From Effusibacillus dendaii (GTDB lineage: Bacteria > Bacillota > Bacilli > Tumebacillales > Effusibacillaceae), in the NCBI RefSeq assembly GCF_015097055.1, contig NZ_AP023366.1:2879001-2943000 (forward strand): 64,000 nt of DNA, in the 5' to 3' direction. Each line of letters starts with the position of its first letter. The stretch's first letter is position 1. The translations under genes were made by a program, and so were the position numbers. This document shows positions 10,786 through 19,740 of the stretch, one piece after another. The notes below the pieces were generated by a model. The model was not told where the DNA came from. It did not search any database and was given only the letters and a program-made list of their open reading frames with translations.

Positions 10786-12081
10786 ATGGCATCTTTTGAA
10801 AAGTTGGCATTACCCACGGATGGACAGAAAATTTCGGTAGAAAACGGTAAACTGCAAGTTCCCAACAACCCTATTATTCCATTTATTGAAGGGGACGGAA
10901 CGGGTCCCGACATTTGGGCGGCAGCTTCCCGCGTGTTGGATGCAGCAGTCGAGAAGGCGTATAAAGGCGACAAGAAAATTGCTTGGTTTGAAGTATACGC
11001 CGGTGAAAAAGCGTTTGACAAATTTGGCGAGTGGCTCCCAAACGATACACTGACAGCCCTCCGCGAATATATCGTAAGCATTAAAGGACCTTTAACAACG
11101 CCGGTTGGTGGCGGTATCCGATCTCTGAACGTGGCGCTTCGCCAGGAGTTGGATCTGTATGTCTGCCTGCGCCCCGTGCGTTATTTTAATGGTGTTCCGT
11201 CGCCGGTTAAACATCCGGAACTGGTGGACATGGTGATTTTCCGTGAAAACTCGGAAGATATCTACGCAGGGATTGAATGGCAGGAAGGAACCCCAGAAGT
11301 TAAGAAAGTGATTCAATTCCTGCAAAATGAGATGAACGTCAAGAAAATTCGCTTTCCGGAAACGTCCAGCATCGGCATCAAGCCGGTATCCAAAGAAGGT
11401 ACGGAACGTCTGGTGCGTGCCGCGATCGAGTATGCTCTCAAGCATAAACGTAAGAGCGTAACGATTGTTCATAAAGGAAATATCATGAAGTTTACGGAAG
11501 GCATGTTTAAGAATTGGGGCTACGAGTTGGCTGAACGCGAATACGGCGACCGCGTATTTACCTGGGCACAGTATGATCGCATTAAAGACGAAAAAGGTGC
11601 GGAAGCGGCAAACAAGGCGCAAGCGGATGCAGAAGCGGCAGGCAAGATTATCGTAAAAGACAGTATTGCAGACGCGTTCCTGCAGCAAATTTTGACCCGT
11701 CCGGCTGAATATGACGTGATTGCGACCTTGAACTTGAACGGGGACTACGTGTCTGACGCGCTGGCTGCACAAGTTGGTGGTATCGGTATTGCACCGGGTG
11801 CCAATATTAACTATGTGACGGGTCATGCGGTGTTTGAAGCTACACACGGAACGGCTCCCAAATATGCGGGCCAGGACAAGGTGAACCCGGGTTCCGTTTT
11901 ACTGTCTGGTGTGATGATGTTGGAACACCTCGGTTGGCAGGAAGCGGCTGACATGATTATCCGTTCGATGGAAAAAACGATCAACCAAAAAGTTGTTACC
12001 TACGATTTTGCCCGCCTGATGGAAGGTGCAAAAGAAGTCAAGTGTTCCGAGTTCGCAACTGCATTGATCAACAACCTGTAA
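10786..12081 (+). CDS. icd: NADP-dependent isocitrate dehydrogenase
   Basis: TCA-cycle oxidation of isocitrate to 2-oxoglutarate. 431 residues, of the E. coli/B. subtilis Icd type. Visible: [13 protein letters not shown] near residue 30, the isocitrate site [20 protein letters not shown] near 110 (with the Ser that is phosphorylated in E. coli), [13 protein letters not shown] near 225, and the dimetal Asp region [16 protein letters not shown] near 310. ATG 10786 follows AAGGGGG. It is followed by mdh; citZ, usually first in this operon in Bacillus, is about 30 kb away at 42.3 kb. Confidence 0.97.
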   Translation: MASFEKLALPTDGQKISVENGKLQVPNNPIIPFIEGDGTGPDIWAAASRVLDAAVEKAYKGDKKIAWFEVYAGEKAFDKFGEWLPNDTLTALREYIVSIKGPLTTPVGGGIRSLNVALRQELDLYVCLRPVRYFNGVPSPVKHPELVDMVIFRENSEDIYAGIEWQEGTPEVKKVIQFLQNEMNVKKIRFPETSSIGIKPVSKEGTERLVRAAIEYALKHKRKSVTIVHKGNIMKFTEGMFKNWGYELAEREYGDRVFTWAQYDRIKDEKGAEAANKAQADAEAAGKIIVKDSIADAFLQQILTRPAEYDVIATLNLNGDYVSDALAAQVGGIGIAPGANINYVTGHAVFEATHGTAPKYAGQDKVNPGSVLLSGVMMLEHLGWQEAADMIIRSMEKTINQKVVTYDFARLMEGAKEVKCSEFATALINNL

Positions 12082-12153
12082 GAAACCACCTGTAAGGAAA
12101 ATCGGCGGTTTCTAACAAAGCCGCCGCCATACATAAAAAGGGGGAGACCTTTG

Positions 12154-13092
12154 ATGGCAATCAAACGCAGCAAGATTACAATAGTAGGGGCCGGTTTTAC
12201 GGGAGCTACGACCGCATTGTTTTTGGCTCAGAAAGAGCTGGGAGATGTGGTTCTGCTCGACATTCCGCAGTTGGAAAATCCGACAAAGGGGAAAGCGCTC
12301 GATATGTTGGAAGCGACCCCGGTGCTCGGCGTTGACGCAAACATTATGGGTACAAGCAACTATGAAGATACGAAGGATTCCGACATTGTCATCATTACTG
12401 CCGGCATCGCCAGAAAACCGGGCATGAGCCGCGACGATTTGGTTACGACAAACGCAGGAATCGTAAAATCGGTTACGGAGCAAGTGGTCAAATATTCGCC
12501 GAACTGCTTCATTATCGTGTTGTCCAATCCGGTTGACGCCATGACATATGTCGCTCACAAAGCATCCGGATTCCCGAAAAACCGTGTGATCGGACAGTCT
12601 GGTGTACTCGATACGGCGCGTTTCCGCACGTTCGTGGCACAAGAACTGAACGTTTCGGTTGAAGACGTCACCGGCTTTGTGCTCGGCGGCCACGGCGACG
12701 ATATGGTTCCGCTCATCCGTTACTCTTTTGCTGGCGGTATCCCGCTTGATAAGCTGATCCCCAAAGACCGCATTGACGCAATCGTAGAACGCACCCGTAA
12801 AGGCGGCGGCGAAATCGTGAATCTGCTCGGCAACGGCAGCGCGTATTATGCGCCTGCTGCATCACTGGCCCAAATGGCGGAAGCGATTTTGAAAGATAAG
12901 AAGCGGATTCTTCCTTCTATCGCCTTCTTGGAAGGAGAATATGGTTATCAAAATCTGTACATGGGTGTACCGACCCTGTTGGGTGCAAACGGCATCGAGA
13001 AAGTATACGAACTGGAACTGACTGCGGAAGAGAAAGCCGCACTCGACAAATCGGCCGAATCGGTCCGCAATGTCATGAAAGTAGTTGGCTAA
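12154..13092 (+). CDS. mdh: Malate dehydrogenase
   Basis: NAD-dependent oxidation of malate to oxaloacetate. 312 residues, LDH-like MDH type 3. Visible: the [20 protein letters not shown] Rossmann loop at the N-terminus, [15 protein letters not shown] (mobile loop arginines of an MDH rather than an LDH), [10 protein letters not shown]-like segment and the catalytic [10 protein letters not shown] His near residue 180. ATG 12154 follows GGGGGAGA; an overlapping TTG three bases upstream is less likely. Probably co-transcribed with icd (72-bp gap). Two hairpins follow. Confidence 0.97.
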   Translation: MAIKRSKITIVGAGFTGATTALFLAQKELGDVVLLDIPQLENPTKGKALDMLEATPVLGVDANIMGTSNYEDTKDSDIVIITAGIARKPGMSRDDLVTTNAGIVKSVTEQVVKYSPNCFIIVLSNPVDAMTYVAHKASGFPKNRVIGQSGVLDTARFRTFVAQELNVSVEDVTGFVLGGHGDDMVPLIRYSFAGGIPLDKLIPKDRIDAIVERTRKGGGEIVNLLGNGSAYYAPAASLAQMAEAILKDKKRILPSIAFLEGEYGYQNLYMGVPTLLGANGIEKVYELELTAEEKAALDKSAESVRNVMKVVG

Positions 13093-13110
13093 AATTTCGA
13101 CCGAAATGAA

Positions 13111-13187
13111 ACTCTCTGGCGTAATAAACGTCAGAGAGTCAGGTTACAACAAACTCCCGAGTTTTCAAAAGAAACAAGGGAGTTTGT
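13111..13187 (+). terminator. Two tandem hairpins after mdh
   Basis: First stem ACTCTCTGGCG (13111-13121) / CGTCAGAGAGT (13129-13139), one G-T pair. Second stem ACAAACTCCC (13149-13158) / GGGAGTTTGT (13178-13187) followed by a short pyrimidine run. T tracts are weak. A third short hairpin GAGGGC-ATTC-GCCCTC lies at 13199-13214. Otherwise nothing is seen between mdh and the small gene at 13292. Confidence 0.5.
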
Positions 13188-13291
13188 CTTCAGTCTGAGA
13201 GGGCATTCGCCCTCCAATGAAATTTCAGTTCTCTACTCTACAAGGAATTATCTGACCTCTTATAGAAGATGTATGTACGTCCTCAAAAGGG

Positions 13292-13468
13292 GTGGGAGAC
13301 ACGCCGTTTGATATCCAAGTAGGATTCATCGACCTGAGAGATATACAATCCGACACGGACGCATATCGCAAAGCTGTTGAACAAATGCAAAGACTGAAGC
13401 AACAAGGACTAGAAGTAGCCCGCTATGACATCAACGTAAAAGACAGAGATGTGGTATGGGTAGCGTAG
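13292..13468 (+). CDS. Small hypothetical protein (58 aa)
   Basis: Translates as a charged soluble helix-rich protein containing DIQVGFIDLRDIQSDTDAYR and ending in KDRDVVWVA. Coding-like character (no rare stop pattern, amphipathic KAVEQMQRLKQQGLEV helix) supports a real gene. The start is uncertain: GTG 13292 has its purine-rich stretch AAAAGGGG partly overlapping it. A second frame with ATG 13273 runs for 12 codons into the same point, so a frameshifted longer ancestor is possible. A terminator lies downstream. No family recognised. Confidence 0.5.
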   Translation: MGDTPFDIQVGFIDLRDIQSDTDAYRKAVEQMQRLKQQGLEVARYDINVKDRDVVWVA

Positions 13469-13540
13469 AATCTCCGAGTGATGCTTGGGGATTTATTACA
13501 TATAAAGGCATTTCCTTTTAACAACAAACCCCTTTTAGTC

Positions 13541-13566
13541 TCCCGGTTAATACCGGGAATTTTTTG
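13541..13566 (+). terminator. Rho-independent terminator
   Basis: TCCCGGT (13541-13547) / ACCGGGA (13552-13558) with a TAAT loop and six T. The T run is on the + strand, so it ends the small gene at 13292, not the converging gene at 13580. Confidence 0.8.
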
Positions 13567-13579
13567 GGGGGAAGGAAGT

Positions 13580-14137
13580 TCATGTCCTTAATTCCTGAAT
13601 CCTTTTCTTAACGCCTTCTATGCTAAGTCCTTCAAAACTCGAAAATCCTTCTCTTTCTAAAGCACTGGTCTTATTGGTGAGTGGGTTAACCGGGTACAGA
13701 CCCTGCCACACACCTACGATACTATAAAAGTTTGTATTCGCAATGGGCTGCAGGAAGAAGATATAGTCTTGTTCTGCTAGCGGTCCTGGATAATTTTTGA
13801 TCAAGGGATCCGGAACTTTTGGCTCTGGTACAAGACCTTGCTGGACGAGTTGAATCGTATTGGGGGCTTTTCCTTTTAGTACGCTATTGACTCGTATTGC
13901 TTGCAGGTAATTTACGACTCTCCCTTGGGGTATTATCTGTCTTTTCGGGAAAGCCCGAACCTCTCCTCTAGGGGTCCCGTGAACTACAAGAGTAGCTCGC
14001 TTCACAAGATCACGATCAGTTGTAACCCGTGAGATATCGACTTTTAAATCGGATACCGGATTCTTTTCGGCTTTTGCAGGAATCACAAATCCTCCGAGTA
14101 AAACTATGACCATAAAAAATTGTATCAGCGTTTTCAT
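13580..14137 (-). CDS. Secreted hypothetical protein
   Basis: 185 residues with an N-terminal signal peptide (MKTLIQFFMVIVLLGGFVIP, then a likely Ala-Lys-Ala cleavage site near residue 23). The mature part has alternating hydrophobic residues and the segments LVKRATLVVHGTPRG and LAEQDYIFFLQPIANTNFYS, suggesting a beta-rich extracellular domain. ATG 14137 follows GAGGTG. No conserved family or catalytic motif recognised. It is isolated on the - strand, converging on the small gene at 13292. Confidence 0.75.
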   Translation of the reverse strand: MKTLIQFFMVIVLLGGFVIPAKAEKNPVSDLKVDISRVTTDRDLVKRATLVVHGTPRGEVRAFPKRQIIPQGRVVNYLQAIRVNSVLKGKAPNTIQLVQQGLVPEPKVPDPLIKNYPGPLAEQDYIFFLQPIANTNFYSIVGVWQGLYPVNPLTNKTSALEREGFSSFEGLSIEGVKKRIQELRT

Positions 14138-14469
14138 TTTCCACCTCAGACAATTGAATCTTCTTACAGAACACCTCTCCTAAATTTTGCAGAATATATG
14201 AATTTTATCCGCAATCTCGAAAATATTACGTGTTTCGCCAAAGGATTCGAACCACCAGTTACAGAAAATGAGCAGGACCCGGATGATTCTACGGCATTTT
14301 TCTGCAATCTGCTCTTTCACTAGAGTGTAATATTTAACAAATGGGGAACATTATATATGAGGACGTTGCTTTTCAATTTCCCTTCTCTTTCCCCGGATTG
14401 AGCCAAGGCGGAACCACCAGGTCTCGTAAAAGGGTTGCATTCCATCGTAAGATTAAGAGAGAGCTATAT
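14138..14469. other. Intergenic stretch, no gene seen
   Basis: About 330 bp between two - strand genes. It should contain the promoter of the secreted protein at 13580-14137. A 67-codon frame on the + strand (14120-14323) overlaps that gene's start and lacks coding character. No repeat or RNA gene recognised. Confidence 0.4.
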
Positions 14470-15075
14470 TTAAAACTTTGACCCATCATTTTCGTCGTCC
14501 TCGTCCTCTTCTTCATTTTTCGTTTCAAAACGAGGAATTGTTACCACTTGTGCTGGTTGTTTGCATCTGTCCTCGTTAACATCTCCCAAAATCTCAAGGT
14601 TTGCTTTCGCAATTCGCTCCCTAGTCACCGTAACCTGAGTTTTAAGTATAACTTTAAAAACTATAGCATCCTGCTGATCATCTCCATGTGGTATTCCAAG
14701 TGGAGGTAATATTCCTTGTACAACAGGTATTGTATTTCGAATATTGTCTTCTGGGCAAATTCCTTTACATTCAAATTCCGTTTGAAATGGCAATACGACA
14801 GGACATGAGATTCTGTTATTTATAACTACTATCCCTCGAATAAAACCGGATACAACTGCAATATCTTTCACTAAACTTAAATTAATACTTATGTCTGAAG
14901 ACTCTCCTGCAATTAATCGAATCGCCTGTTTAATTTCACCGGATGGATCAAGTTTTAATTGCAAGTGACAAGCAGGTATCTTGGCTTCTGCTGTTAAAAA
15001 CACCGCCCTGGAACATATGACTGACTGAACAAGAATGCACTCATTATAAGAGCCTGAACATGGATTCATCTTCAT
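14470..15075 (-). CDS. Spore-surface-like protein, SPOCS/DUF3794-like (paralogue 1)
   Basis: 201 residues, Cys-containing, no signal peptide. It aligns along most of its length with the neighbour at 15163: shared SVIC near the N-terminus, a middle LPFQTE..C.G.CP.DN...T.PV..G.L block, TFKV/VFKVI..TQVTV.RE, and GD(V/I)N.DRC near the C-terminus. The 'dkvv..G.v..v.v' strand followed by PFQTE resembles SPOCS-domain spore coat/exosporium proteins; this assignment is an inference from pattern. The acidic tail (EEEDEDDENDG) is specific to this copy. Function unknown. Confidence 0.65.
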   Translation of the reverse strand: MKMNPCSGSYNECILVQSVICSRAVFLTAEAKIPACHLQLKLDPSGEIKQAIRLIAGESSDISINLSLVKDIAVVSGFIRGIVVINNRISCPVVLPFQTEFECKGICPEDNIRNTIPVVQGILPPLGIPHGDDQQDAIVFKVILKTQVTVTRERIAKANLEILGDVNEDRCKQPAQVVTIPRFETKNEEEDEDDENDGSKF

Positions 15076-15162
15076 CTCTCCTTAATTAGGTGTCAGACTA
15101 TCCTATGATTCAGGCTTTATAATTGAAAGTTGTACTAAAGTTTTACTTTATTTAGAGACTTA

Positions 15163-15732
15163 TCAAAAGAAGCGGATTGTCCGTGAAGTGGGCGCAGTCG
15201 GTTGGACCGTTACACAACGATCGGGATTGATATCACCGATTACGGTAGCATTAATCCGAAGCAGTTGTTCACGGCTTACCGTTACCTGAGTACGGACAAT
15301 CACTTTAAAGGTGACTGTATCGACGGGAAGTCCTCCTACAATGGTTCCATTAGGCGTAATGATTGGTTTTAGTACCCCTTCTATAACAGGTGGAGTCTTT
15401 TGTAAGTTATCACCAGGACATGCACCAGGGCAGTCCGTCTCTGTCTGGAATGGAAGGTTAAAGGCTAAGGTTACAGGTGTTGGAAGCCCGACAGTTACCG
15501 TTACAGGAACATAACCTGTATCAACTACCTTATCCTGCAGTAAGGTCCCGTTTAGAACGATTCCAGATGAATTTGCTGTAACCGTGATCGGTACAGTCAC
15601 AGGTCCAGTGATTCCTAATGCCGTTGCTGGCACAGTTAATTCAGCGACTTCCTGTACTAATTTTGTACAAATGACAGAAAAAGCTTTCAAGCAGACTTCT
15701 TGTGTCTGAGGTGTGGGGCAAGTAAAATCCAT
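15163..15732 (-). CDS. Spore-surface-like protein, SPOCS/DUF3794-like (paralogue 2)
   Basis: 189 residues, Thr/Val-rich and predicted beta-rich, with an N-terminal MDFTCPTPQTQEVCLKAFSV segment carrying two Cys. Shares LPFQTETDCPGACPGDN, VDTVTFKVIVRTQVTVSRE and VIGDINPDRC with the downstream paralogue at 14470, which it precedes by 87 bp in the same direction, so they probably form a tandem duplication and an operon. ATG 15732 follows GGAGGTTATTTC. Likely a structural protein of the spore surface, but no experimental family anchor is visible. Confidence 0.68.
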   Translation of the reverse strand: MDFTCPTPQTQEVCLKAFSVICTKLVQEVAELTVPATALGITGPVTVPITVTANSSGIVLNGTLLQDKVVDTGYVPVTVTVGLPTPVTLAFNLPFQTETDCPGACPGDNLQKTPPVIEGVLKPIITPNGTIVGGLPVDTVTFKVIVRTQVTVSREQLLRINATVIGDINPDRCVTVQPTAPTSRTIRFF

Positions 15733-16209
15733 TTTGAAATAACCTCCAAGTTGTGATTTTTTCTTACGATTACAAAATATGCTTAACTTGCAGAAGATTA
15801 GATAGACGAGTTTATTAGTTAATGAAAAATAAGAAAAGAGCCTTTAGGTCCACTTTATGGCAAACAAGTACTTTCCTACCTTAGGTGTGGAGGCTTTTTT
15901 ATTTTAGGGAAAACTGAAACCAAAGGAACCAATAGAAAAACGGTTAAAGAAAAATCATCACTGGGTTAATATATACGAACAAATGCTCCTGTTATAGGTG
16001 AGGTTTTAATGCTTACCGATATTTCTCTCCATCAAAAGGAGTAATTGGTCGAACAGAAAAGGGAGTGCTTATGGTATTCCGATCCGCCACGCAAGAACCT
16101 GTCAAAACAAGCTCCCAAATATAAACATCATTCTTTTCATCCGGCTTCGTAAGACAGAAGGTGTCAATCAGTTGAGTGACGAACCTCGTGTTAATTGGAG
16201 AGTGATCTC
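15733..16209. other. Intergenic region with possible terminator
   Basis: Roughly 480 bp. At 15839-15900 AGCCT/AGGCT and CCAC/GTGG can pair across an internal bulge and are followed by a T-rich run, a weak + strand terminator. Nothing else is recognised. It leads into the decayed fragments at 16210-16597, so this may be an old insertion or deletion scar. Confidence 0.35.
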
Positions 16210-16304
16210 ATGATTGTCATCATGTGTTCAGAGTGCGGAAAAACCGATTTTTTAAAGGAAACGAAGAAAAGATTGTCTGTTCCGACTGCGGGGCAGAGTA
16301 CTGA
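16210..16304 (+). pseudogene. Short zinc-ribbon protein, needs a -1 frameshift
   Basis: ATG 16210 opens a frame containing C-S-E-C-G-K-T-D-F. Reading then has to shift to the -1 frame at 16248-16254 to continue K-G-N-E-E-K-I-V-C-S-D-C-G-A-E-Y and stop at 16302-16304, giving a complete 31-residue CxxC...CxxC zinc ribbon. The shift point is T TTT TTA in the zero frame, a perfect slippery heptamer. The simplest reading is a one-base loss from a T run; programmed frameshifting is the alternative. GGAGAGTGAT precedes the ATG. Confidence 0.5.
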
Positions 16305-16448
16305 ACGGATACGTTCGATTTTCTGCTGGAGGAATTTCAGGTTTTGCAATAATAACATGTCCCATGAGAATAATAGAAAAGGGACCGGCAAAGGGACCCT
16401 TTGTTTGACCACATGCCCACACGATGACCACGCAATTAATTCTTGCGG

Positions 16449-16597
16449 ACCAAGTTTCATTAGCGGGTAATCCAATGGATCGTCAAGGCCAACCGTTTGA
16501 ACTTGCCCCTACCTATGTTTATCTCGCATCCGATGATTCACGTTTCGTGACCGGTCAAACCCTTCATGTTAACGGAGGTCAGGTAATGTCCTCCTGA
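16449..16597 (+). pseudogene. C-terminal remnant of a short-chain dehydrogenase (SDR)
   Basis: Translation gives GQPFELAPTYVYLASDDSRF then VTGQT, followed after a one-base deletion near 16560 by LHVNGGQVMSS and a stop. This is the conserved C-terminal end of YhdF/YhxC-type SDR oxidoreductases (cofactor-binding and catalytic parts absent). No upstream SDR sequence is detectable. It is a dead fragment. Confidence 0.75.
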
Positions 16598-16689
16598 CAA
16601 CTATCCGACAAGCAGATGGAGTCTATTCGTAAGTATGGTAAAATAACATCATACAGGAACTATCATTCTTGCGAATCGGAGTGACTACA

Positions 16690-19332
16690 TTGAGCGATGC
16701 CAAAAAGCTGATCCTGATTGACGGGAACAGTATCACATACCGTGCTTTTTTCGCGCTGCCGCTGTTGACGACGGCCAGCGGCCGTCATACCAATGCGGCA
16801 TACGGATTTACCATGATGCTGATGCGGCTGTTGCAGGACGAGCGGCCGACGCATGTGGCGGTCGCCTTTGACAAAGGCAAAACTACGTTTCGTCATGAGT
16901 TTTTTACAGAGTATAAAGGAACGCGGGACAAAACGCCGAATGAACTTTCCGAACAGTTTCCCATCGTGCGGGAAGTGCTGGATGCGTTTGGCATCACCCA
17001 TCTGGAAAAAGAAGGGTATGAGGCGGACGACATTATCGGCACGTTAGCCCGGCAGGCAGAGGCTGCCGGTTACGAAACATTGGTCGTATCGGGTGACAAG
17101 GACCTGCTGCAGCTTGTGTCCGACCGGGTGCATGCGATTTTAACGCGCAAAGGAATCACCGAGACGGAACTGTACGACATCGCAAAGGTGCAGGAACGGT
17201 ATGGATTGACACCGCAGCAGATTATCGACCTGAAAGGTCTGATGGGTGACACATCGGACAATATCCCGGGGATTCCCGGTGTCGGTGAAAAGACAGCATT
17301 AAAACTGTTGCACGAGTTTGGTTCTGTGGAATCGGTGCTTGCTAATGTGGACAAGGTATCGGGCAAGAAACTGCAGGAAAAAATAATAGAACATCGCGAC
17401 AAAGCTCTCCTCTCGAAAAAATTGGCCACCATCTTCCGCGAGGTTCCTGTCGACAGCGATCTGGACCGGTTGGCATATGAAGGTTTTCAGGCTTCCCGCC
17501 TGCGGGAAACGTTCCGCCAATATGAGTTCAAATCGCTGTTAAACAAGCTGGAAGAGGAACCGGGCGCGGAAATGGCGGTTGATACTCCATCATACGAACT
17601 GCCTGTCCGGTTGATTTCCACAGACGAACTGACCGGCGTGCTGGCAGAACTTCCGACGAAGACAGGTGTGTATCTCGATTTCAGCGGCAATTACCAGCAG
17701 GCTACTCTGTTGGGCGTTGCGGTGGCGGAAGAAGACCGGGCTTGGTATCTGCCGCTTCCTGATGGCCAGCTGCCGGATGCGTTCAAAACGTTTTTTTCAG
17801 ATGACAGCAAGGAAAAAATCTTCTTTGATGTAAAATCGGCCGATTATCTGCTGCGTGATTTTGGTGTGGTGTTGAACCGTCGCACGTTTGACGCTTTGCT
17901 CGCCGTTTATTTGTTAAACCCGCAGGATGGTACGCCTAAACTGGAAGATGTGATCCGGCGCGAATTAAATTGGGCGTTGCCGTCGTTTGCCAAACCGGAC
18001 AAGAAGGGCAGCATGCCAACGGTCGAAGAGCGGGCCGGTTTTTGCGGGAAAATTGCGGCGGCGTTAGCCCGTATGCAGTCGAAACTGGCTGCTGAATTGC
18101 AGAAACAGGAGCTGTACGATCTGTATCAGGATCTGGAACTTCCGCTTGCCTATGTGCTGGCTGATATGGAGCGACACGGTGTAAAAGTCGATACGGATCG
18201 GCTGCGCCAGATCGGCAGTGAATTGAGCGGTAAAATAGAAAGTCTGACGAAAGAAATTTACGAGTTGGCAGGTACCGAGTTTAATATCAATTCCCCGAAA
18301 CAGTTGGGCGAGATTTTGTTCGACAAAATGGGCTTGCCTACCCAGAAGAAGACGAAAACAGGGTATTCGACCTCGGCTGACGTTTTGGAAAAATTGGCCC
18401 CTTACTCCGAGATCGTTCAGAAGATCCTTGATTTTCGACAACTCGGCAAACTGCAGTCGACTTACGTGGAAGGTCTTCTGAAAGTGGTGCGGGAAGATCA
18501 GCTTGTCCACACCAGTTTCAATCAGGCTACGACAGCGACCGGACGGCTGTCTTCCACCGAACCGAACCTGCAAAACATCCCGATCCGCATGGAAGAAGGA
18601 AGACGCCTGCGGCAGGCGTTTGTGCCGAGCCAACCGGGATGGACCATACTGGCAGCCGACTATTCGCAGATTGAATTGCGGATTTTGGCCCATATTTCGC
18701 AGGACCGCACTTTAATTGACGCGTTTGTCAATGGTATGGACATCCATGCCCGCACTGCCAGCGACGTGTTTGAAGTGCCGATTGAGCAGGTCACTTCTGA
18801 TATGAGGAGAGCGGCGAAAGCGGTCAATTTTGGGATTGTATACGGCATATCCGATTACGGACTGTCACAAAACCTGAACATACCGCGCAAGCAGGCAGCC
18901 GAATTTATTGAAAACTATTTCTTGAAATTTCCCGGCGTCAAGCGGTATATGGAAGAAGTGGTGGCACAGGCGCGGAAAGACGGGTATGTGACAACACTGC
19001 TCCACCGTCGGCGCTACTTGCCAGATCTGCATGCGTCAAACTTCAATATCCGCAGCTTTGCGGAACGGGCGGCGCAAAACACGAGAGTGCAAGGATCGGC
19101 TGCCGACATCATCAAATTGGCGATGATGCAAGTCGCTCGTACGATTGCGGAAAAAGAGCTGAAAAGCTGTATGCTGCTGCAGGTGCATGACGAGTTGGTG
19201 TTCGAAGTGCCGGATGATGAGTTGGAGTTGATGAAGCAGTTGGTTCCTGACATTATGGAACATGCGGTCAAGTTGGATGTGCCGCTGAAAGCGGATGTGG
19301 CGTACGGCCCGACGTGGTATGATGCGAAGTAG
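16690..19332 (+). CDS. polA: DNA polymerase I
   Basis: Repair and Okazaki-fragment polymerase. 880 residues. 5' nuclease domain about 1-300 (LILIDGNSITYRAFF, YEADDIIGTLA, GDKDLLQLV, GLMGDTSDNIPGIPGVGEKT). The 3'-5' exonuclease domain (about 300-470) looks inactive: the DxE motif is replaced by YLDFSGN, as in Bacillus/Geobacillus Pol I. Polymerase motifs are intact: A DYSQIELRILAHISQD, B RRAAKAVNFGIVYGISDYG, C QVHDELVFEVP. TTG 16690 is chosen because GGAGTG lies 6 bp upstream. First gene of the polA-mutM-ytaF-coaE block. Confidence 0.97.
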   Translation: MSDAKKLILIDGNSITYRAFFALPLLTTASGRHTNAAYGFTMMLMRLLQDERPTHVAVAFDKGKTTFRHEFFTEYKGTRDKTPNELSEQFPIVREVLDAFGITHLEKEGYEADDIIGTLARQAEAAGYETLVVSGDKDLLQLVSDRVHAILTRKGITETELYDIAKVQERYGLTPQQIIDLKGLMGDTSDNIPGIPGVGEKTALKLLHEFGSVESVLANVDKVSGKKLQEKIIEHRDKALLSKKLATIFREVPVDSDLDRLAYEGFQASRLRETFRQYEFKSLLNKLEEEPGAEMAVDTPSYELPVRLISTDELTGVLAELPTKTGVYLDFSGNYQQATLLGVAVAEEDRAWYLPLPDGQLPDAFKTFFSDDSKEKIFFDVKSADYLLRDFGVVLNRRTFDALLAVYLLNPQDGTPKLEDVIRRELNWALPSFAKPDKKGSMPTVEERAGFCGKIAAALARMQSKLAAELQKQELYDLYQDLELPLAYVLADMERHGVKVDTDRLRQIGSELSGKIESLTKEIYELAGTEFNINSPKQLGEILFDKMGLPTQKKTKTGYSTSADVLEKLAPYSEIVQKILDFRQLGKLQSTYVEGLLKVVREDQLVHTSFNQATTATGRLSSTEPNLQNIPIRMEEGRRLRQAFVPSQPGWTILAADYSQIELRILAHISQDRTLIDAFVNGMDIHARTASDVFEVPIEQVTSDMRRAAKAVNFGIVYGISDYGLSQNLNIPRKQAAEFIENYFLKFPGVKRYMEEVVAQARKDGYVTTLLHRRRYLPDLHASNFNIRSFAERAAQNTRVQGSAADIIKLAMMQVARTIAEKELKSCMLLQVHDELVFEVPDDELELMKQLVPDIMEHAVKLDVPLKADVAYGPTWYDAK

Positions 19333-19410
19333 GTCCGTACGGTATCTGCCACGCAGACAAGATGAACGGGACACGTATGCCGAACCGTCCGCATACTCGT
19401 GCGAATGACA

Positions 19411-19454
19411 ACGAAAGCCGTTAAACTCACTTCGTTCGGACAAACGGCTTTCGT
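19411..19454. repeat. Perfect 12-bp inverted repeat downstream of polA
   Basis: ACGAAAGCCGTT (19411-19422) and AACGGCTTTCGT (19443-19454) with a 20-bp loop. Outside it CGAATG (19402-19407) and CATTCG (19459-19464) extend the stem after an unequal internal loop. No T tract follows, so it is not a classic terminator. Lies in the unusually long 408-bp polA-mutM gap. Confidence 0.6.
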
Positions 19455-19599
19455 AAGCCATTCGACTCGTTCGCTCGGCCGCACGTTCATAAATGTCTGC
19501 TTTGTCAGGTACTGTCCGGCCCGCATCGTGGTCTCTAAACGCGTCTTCCGTTTAACACGGAATGCCCAGCCTGCTATAAGGCATCGCCCACCGTTCGAT

Positions 19600-19690
19600 T
19601 CTGATAGCAGATGCTGTTGGCGAGTGAGCTGGATAATTTTATCGTCTTGGTGAGAGTTTGATAGTGCTTAAAACGGTGTCTGCTATCAGA
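19600..19690. repeat. Perfect 12-bp inverted repeat upstream of mutM
   Basis: TCTGATAGCAGA (19600-19611) and TCTGCTATCAGA (19679-19690), separated by 67 bp. The right arm lies about 50 bp before the mutM start, a position suited to an operator pair, but no regulator is identified. Confidence 0.5.
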
Positions 19691-19740
19691 GCCGATTATT
19701 TGGGGCAACGTTAAACTTTTACCTGAAAGGAGCGATCCGT

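Noticed and set aside
11092-11847. 251-codon - strand frame
   Set aside because: Antisense shadow of icd with no protein family pattern.
16195-16470. 91-codon zero-frame extension after the first CxxC
   Set aside because: Past the T run the zero frame loses zinc-ribbon character, while the -1 frame restores it; the long frame is accidental.
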